From the NCBI GenBank assembly GCA_947683625.1, contig CANTUR010000417.1, positions 186,001-250,000 of the forward strand: DNA of 64,000 nucleotides, written 5' to 3'. The notes under the pieces are model-generated. The model was not told the origin of the DNA. It saw only the letters and a list, made by a program, of their open reading frames with translations, and did no database searches. Positions 58,879 to 64,000 of this stretch are shown here, piece after piece. The DNA is from Mallotus nudiflorus. Lineage: Eukaryota > Streptophyta > Magnoliopsida > Malpighiales > Euphorbiaceae. Each line of letters begins with the position of its first letter. Position 1 is the first letter of the stretch. The translations under genes were made by a program, and so were the position numbers.

Positions 58879-61870
58879 AAAATATTTTGCAAAGTTTACA
58901 AAAATCACAAAATAAAAAGACGACATTATCATAAAAGTGAAATTTTGTATTGAAAGATACATTAAATGATTGTTAAATATTTTTCAAACTTTTTTTTTTA
59001 GAAGTGTCATTAAAACTTTCTTCAGTTCAAAACGTTGTCCTTTTGATTCTTAATTTGACAATGAGCACTTTTAAGAGACAAATGCTTTCATTTTAATTTT
59101 TTTTTTACTTTTTTTATTTTGCCTTTAATTAAGTTCCATTTTAGATGTTATTTGTCTTTAATTAAGTCTTTTTTTTTTATTGCTGATGGTGAAAAAGGCA
59201 ATATCCCACACTTTTCAACCACAAATTGAAATAAAGAAGAGACAATAATGATTGAAAATTTTCAAAAAGAGCGCAAATTCTGCCAATATAGCGTAGAATG
59301 GTCTTACATTTTTCTTTTTTTTTTTGCAATGTAAACTATTTTTTATATGAATCAAAAAATAAAAAAATAAAAGAGAGTGTAGAAATTATTACTTTCTCTT
59401 TATGTTAAAGTTAAATATTCGCTTTCATTTTTGCTATTTTTACTTTCATTTTTACTATTTTTTACATTATATCTAGTTAAATTCTACCAAAAATTCATTT
59501 TATTTTCAAATAGAATTTATTTTTAAATAATATTTTTTATTAATTAAATGTATTTATTTCGAATGAATAGCATATGAAATTCTTTTTAAATAAATTTTAT
59601 ATTTTATTGTATTATATGGTATAAATTAAAAATTTAAGTTAATTTTTAATTTTACTAAAAAAATACTTCTCAAAAAAAAAATAATGAGAGAACTTTTAAC
59701 CATTTAAATATTTAAAAATTTGAATCATTTTATTATAATTTAATTTAGCTATAATCAATTCTACAAACTTACTACAAAAATCGACTCACTAAGAATATTT
59801 CTCGAAAAATAGTGGACTGCCTAGTTGCACAAAAAAAAAATAAAGACATATATGGCCATCCAATAACACTTTACAATAAATAAAGATTAAACCCAACAAC
59901 AACAAAGGCAAAGGAAGGCAGTAACCACTAAGAGCTAAAGGCACTCACAATAGCTTAAGACACTAAAATTTTGATTAGATATCATTAAATACTAGTTAAA
60001 TCTGATCAATGCTTCTAAAATTTCACTAGTTAAATTTTATACTCTCTATTTTTATTTAATTATCGTTTTAGATTAAATTTTTTATTTCAATTTATTTGAC
60101 GTTTTTAATTATTAATATAGTTTAACTATATTTTTTTAAAATTATATCCTTATTTATACGCACACTACTTTTAAAAATGTACAAAATTAATAATTAATTG
60201 ATGAAATTATTACAAAGATAGTGTAATATTTTACATATATATTAATTATATTTATTAATTTACATGTATAATCTTTAAACGAAAAAATATTTTTAAAATA
60301 CGTGCGTGTTTATACCTGTTTGAAATTAACTTCATTCTATGAGACAATTAGATAAATGATCCTTCAACAACAAGTGAATCGACTTTTGAAAGTTTTTTTT
60401 AAAACCATCTTTAGAGTCATCGTGTTTCTAACTGATAAACTCACAAAGGGCAAACAAACGTATAAATATAAAATTTGAGTTTAGTATAGGAATTAATAAT
60501 TGGTTGTTAATTTCTTAATTGTCAACATCTAGCTGTTTTTTTTTTGTAATGTTACTAATGCACCCTTTTTACACTAATTTGATATATCAAATTTTCATTT
60601 TTAAGTAGTAAATTCTTTTATTTACTTGAATTACTTTTGGAATTCAAGTTGGATTTTTTTTTTTTTTTTTGTATTTGATGTTTACATTATCTTATAACTA
60701 AATAAATCTGACTATTTGAAATTTTGAATAAAATGAATCTTATAAAATGAATAAAATTTTTTCAATATATATTTTTCATATATAAAATTAAATCCGACAT
60801 CTTTTTGTTTCTATTGGTATAAATAAAATTAGAACTACTAAATTAATCATTATTTAATTACAATAATGAGTTATTCTTATGTATCAATACATGTAAATAT
60901 ATCAACTGTTATAATTAAATATATATTAATCTAGTGATTTTAATTTGGCAAAATGCATAGTTTCACACCCTTGAATTTTGCATGATTAACTTTTGACATT
61001 TCTTAACTTTTATTATTTTCTAACACATAAAATACTAAAATTAGCTTTTAAAAAATATAAATAGAATTAAAAATTAATATAAAAAGTTAAATAAATTTTT
61101 AATTATATTTTTTTTCATTAAACATTATTTTCGTTTATATAAGTTGCTATTGTATTCAAATTAATAATAATTTTAAAAATATTTTGATTTATATATTATA
61201 AAAGTTAGATTGATTCAAAATAAAAGTTTAAAAGTGAATAGAATATAATAAAAATTGAAAATTACTAGTAGTTAATTGAATAAAGTTCATGAGTGAAGCT
61301 ATGCATTTGACCATTTTAATTTCATTTATATAAATACAATTTGTAAAAAAAAAAAAAGAAATTTTCTATTTTTAAGTGAAACATTAAAATTAAGGAACAT
61401 TATCGTTATGAAATAAAAAAAAAAAAAAGACATTATTGTTATAACCGGATAGAAGCATCTCTAACAGTTTTCTTTATAATAAAGAGTATATTTTAGATAT
61501 AAAAAGTATTTTAAAATTTTTTTTAATATAAAAAGTAAATAATTTTATTTAAATATAATGTAATTTTTATGTTTTACTTTTTATTTTATTTTATTTTAAA
61601 AGTATATAATTTTAATTTTTAAATGTTGTGTTAAGAAAGAGAAAAAAATTTAAATAATAAAAAAAGATAAATAAAAAAATAAAAATATATATTAAAAATA
61701 AAAATATATTAATTAATTTTATATAAAAAATAAATTTTAGCTCTCCATAAACTCACGTTTAATCTATTGTATTTTTTACTATCATTTCCTATAATAAATA
61801 ATTTAGGTTAAATGGACAGTTAATTTGAAATACTGTAAGTTCAGGTCTATTTTTACTTTATTTATTTTAA
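58879..61870. other. AT-rich intergenic DNA
   Basis: No gene seen. Long A and T runs, and no open frame of note. It contains a probable MITE near 60041-60360 (listed separately). 59880-60020 has a slightly less AT-rich patch (CAACAACAACAAAGGCAAAG) without coding signal. Confidence 0.5.
60041..60360. mobile_element. Probable MITE
   Basis: The left end ACTCTCTATTTTTATTTAAT, then TATCGTTTTAGATTAAA, and the right end, inverted, CATTTATCTAATTGTCTCAT, resemble the widespread plant MITEs with CTCCCTCCGTTCC-like ends and TTTAATTGTCGTTTTAGA cores. TIRs are imperfect and no TSD is certain. Confidence 0.4.
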
Positions 61871-62586
61871 AGTTGGTCCATCCAGGTACAGACACAGTTT
61901 ACCGCACTGACACACCTCCCAATCGTCACGGACGTTTCCTCATAACTGTGTTTTCCTGTCTGTTATTTTAAAACGTTAAACCTCGAGTATCTCTTCCCTC
62001 CATTTAACTCCTAACACTTCCACGTCATCATTTAAAATCAATCCTTTCTAAAATCCTTGACATGATGAGCTGTCTCCCGTTCCAACATATTCTAACTTGT
62101 TCGACACTTAACCTTTCGACACCTGTGCAACCGCTTTAAATCTTCCATTAAATATCTAACACTCTATAACCGAACCTAACTCCGAACCGCATATCAATAT
62201 TTAATATGGAATAATTACAAATTTGTTATCTTAACTTTTAATTTCTTTTAATTTGAGTATGTAATTTTTTTTTACAATTAAATATCTAAATTTTAAAAAA
62301 CATATATTAATATAGTATCTTTAGTTAATTTTGATGGTAATTAAATGTTGAATTAGATTAAATTGAATTTACTTTTATTTCAGTTATTAGTCATATAATA
62401 TGTTATATGAATTATATTATTTAAAAAATAAAAATATTTTTATTATTTTATTAAATATTATAAATTGATAAAAATAATTTTAATATTAATTTTTTATCAT
62501 ATATATAAATAATAATTGAATAAAAATAATTTTAATTGGGCGAAAGAAAAAATTAAAAAATTCAGATATTAAAATTATAATTTTTC

Positions 62587-62620
<34 letters not shown>

Positions 62621-62640
62621 GAAAGCCCCCCGAGCCTAAC
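61871..62640 (+). promoter_or_regulatory. Putative distal and proximal promoter of the LUH-type gene
   Basis: 61880-62210 changes abruptly from AT-rich to balanced composition, with ACGT-core sites (TTCCACGTCATC near 62018 and CGTCACGGACG near 61925). 62210-62585 is AT-rich again. 62587-62622 is a (TA)n(GA)n stretch leading into a CCCCCCGAG segment, a layout common at plant transcription starts. The function is inferred from position only. Confidence 0.35.
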
Positions 62641-63014
62641 GGTACCGAACATAATATGAGCTTTCCCTGAACGTCACTTCATGCTCCCCGATATGCTTCT
62701 GCTTTTTCTATCTGTTAAACGTCGAACTGTTCTTCCACCACTACTGCTACTACAGCTTGAATTACTCTCAGTAGAAAACATCTGTAATCACTAATTATTT
62801 TTACTTTTTATTCGGTGAAGCAGTTTTTGTACGGAATCGATGCAGCTTGTACGGAAATTTTGCATTTTTAAGCAATTATTGTTTGTGAATTTTTCGGTTG
62901 AATTGCGGTGTTTTTTGGCTGATTTTGTTTGGAATTTTAGGGTTTTGTGATGTGGAGATCTTGTGAGATTGAATGTTCAGCTGTTTGATTCAGTTTGAAG
63001 CTGTAATTTTTGAG

Positions 63015-63136
63015 GTAATTAAAGCGAGGTGCTTTTTTATGTTAAGCTTGAGTTGTAGTGAAGTTGCTTTTTGCTTACTTTGTATGCGAGATCTGAAGCA
63101 GTAATGCTTCTTTTTTTTTTATTTGCTTTCTTGCAG
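63015..63136 (+). other. Probable 5'UTR intron of the LUH-type gene
   Basis: GAG|GTAATTAAAG at 63015 and TTTCTTGCAG ending at 63136 frame a T-rich stretch of about 120 bases, 50 bases before the ATG. LEUNIG-type genes often have a leader intron. It is not provable without RNA data. Confidence 0.5.
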
Positions 63137-63185
63137 TTAATAGCAGTGTTTGCTTGTAATTTTTAAGCTGCTGCTGAACAGAAAT

Positions 63186-64000
63186 ATGGCTCAGAATAAT
63201 GGGAAGCTGACAAGATGTATGTAATTTTCTTTTTTATTGGAAGTTTTGTTGGTGGCTTTTAGTATTGTTATTATTTGGTGATTTCCAGTAGTGAAAATTT
63301 CATTTTTTTTTTTTGGTGCAGGCTTGATGTGTATATTCATGATTATTTGTTGAAGAGAAAATTGCATAATTCTGCCAAAGCTTTTATGACTGAAGGAAAG
63401 GTTGCTACAGATCCAGTAGGTAATGCTGTCAGCTAATTAACAGTATTTTGTTTTAGTAGACTTTTCAATGCATGAATTGTTATTTATGTAATGGAAAAAA
63501 AAAAAAAAAAAACTATGCCGCTGTTGCTGCTATCATAGTATCTGTTACTATTTTTTTTTAGTTGAACAGTTAAGTCTGCGACATGCTACTCTTATTAGGC
63601 CAATTTAAATGTTGAAGTGTCTGCATGATTGTTGTTGTACTTTCTGAAAATTTAAGCACATTTTTGAGATTGCCATTGAATCTTTGATTTGTTTGTGCAG
63701 CAATTGATGCACCTGAGGATTTCTATTTGAATGGTGGTCGGTGTTCTGGGATATATTTATCGCAAGGACAAATGAGAAACACTCTGAGGCTGCTGCAGCT
63801 TATATTGAGGTGTTGTAGTTATGATAGTTTATTTTTTATTCCTTTGATTCAGTGTTTTTCTTGATTGATAAATTATGTTTCATGCCTTTCAATTTCCTTA
63901 TGCAACTTTAATTTCCTTGGGAAAATAGGCACAGCAATTTAAGGCAAGGGAGCAGCAACAACAGCAGCTGCAAATGCAGCAGTTGCAACTTATGCAACAT
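63186..64000 (+). CDS. LUH: LEUNIG_HOMOLOG-type co-repressor, exons 1-4 (partial, runs off the window)
   Basis: Exon 1 63186-63216, exon 2 63322-63419, exon 3 63701-63809, exon 4 from 63929. All introns are GT-AG. The protein starts MAQNN and, after splicing, gives LDVYIHDYLLKRKLHNSAKA: the LisH motif at residues of about 8-40, followed by FMTEGKV. Exon 3 in the +1 frame reads FLFEWWSVFWDIFIART, the signature of the LUFS domain. Exon 4 opens a Gln-rich stretch (KAREQQQQQQLQMQQLQL). FMTEGKV and the KLHN wording favour LUH over LEUNIG itself. Such proteins recruit SEUSS and histone deacetylases to repress transcription in the nucleus; the C-terminal WD40 repeats lie outside. Two single-base deletions relative to the family (near 63201 and 63716) break the literal frame. 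Confidence 0.9.

Overview
This is a nuclear window from a flowering plant, most likely a eudicot. It is AT-rich and packed with nested LTR retrotransposons and small TIR elements. One recognisable host gene enters at the right edge: the first four exons of a LEUNIG_HOMOLOG (LUH)-type transcriptional co-repressor on the + strand, with GT-AG introns and a plausible 5'UTR intron. Nothing bacterial, organellar, rRNA, tRNA or CRISPR-like is visible.

Layout from left to right. (1) 1-1913: two pieces of long chromovirus-type (Tekay/Del-like) LTRs, one on the - strand inserted into one on the + strand. (2) 1914 to about 12.5-13.5 kb: the 3' half of a decayed Ty3/gypsy element of the Tat/Ogre group. 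It has a + strand integrase followed by two separate ANTISENSE coding regions, one DUF7745-like and one a multi-exon plant mobile domain (PMD) gene. Behind these come a 43-bp minisatellite, a second tandem repeat and a long non-coding tail. A palindrome family with the core GAGGCGATCGCCTC recurs through this element. (3) 13.6-16.4 kb: unidentified AT-rich DNA with a 211-bp tandem duplication and a TIR element flanked by a 9-bp repeat. (4) 16444-30268: a complete but dead Ty1/copia element of SIRE/Maximus type on the - strand (LTRs of about 1.0-1.1 kb, gag, pol, env-like ORF), interrupted by two solo LTRs that each keep a perfect 5-bp target-site duplication (TSD). (5) 30.3-58.9 kb: an AT-rich host segment ('X') present twice as a direct repeat of about 4 kb (31322-35338, and 43474-47126 plus 58565-58878). 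Between the copies lies a rearranged gypsy fragment reading pol - LTR - gag - (deletion) - LTR. The second X copy also carries a full-length 11.4-kb Tekay-type element on the - strand. X copy 1 preserves the uninterrupted target sites of both gypsy insertions. (6) 58.9-62.6 kb: AT-rich intergenic DNA and MITE remnants. (7) 62.6-64 kb: the LUH gene.

The most unusual signals are four. First, the Tat-type element carries two antisense captured genes. Second, the 3.2-kb LTRs look gene-like inside: TATA box, GC-rich block, splice donor, acceptor, second exon, donor, acceptor. This layout is conserved between clearly diverged LTR families. Third, the duplicated X segment records the order of insertion and recombination. 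Fourth, the gypsy ORFs decay mostly by CAG-to-TAG, TGG-to-TAG and CGA-to-TGA changes, as expected from deamination of methylated cytosine. All identifications come from reading motifs by eye. No database search was possible.
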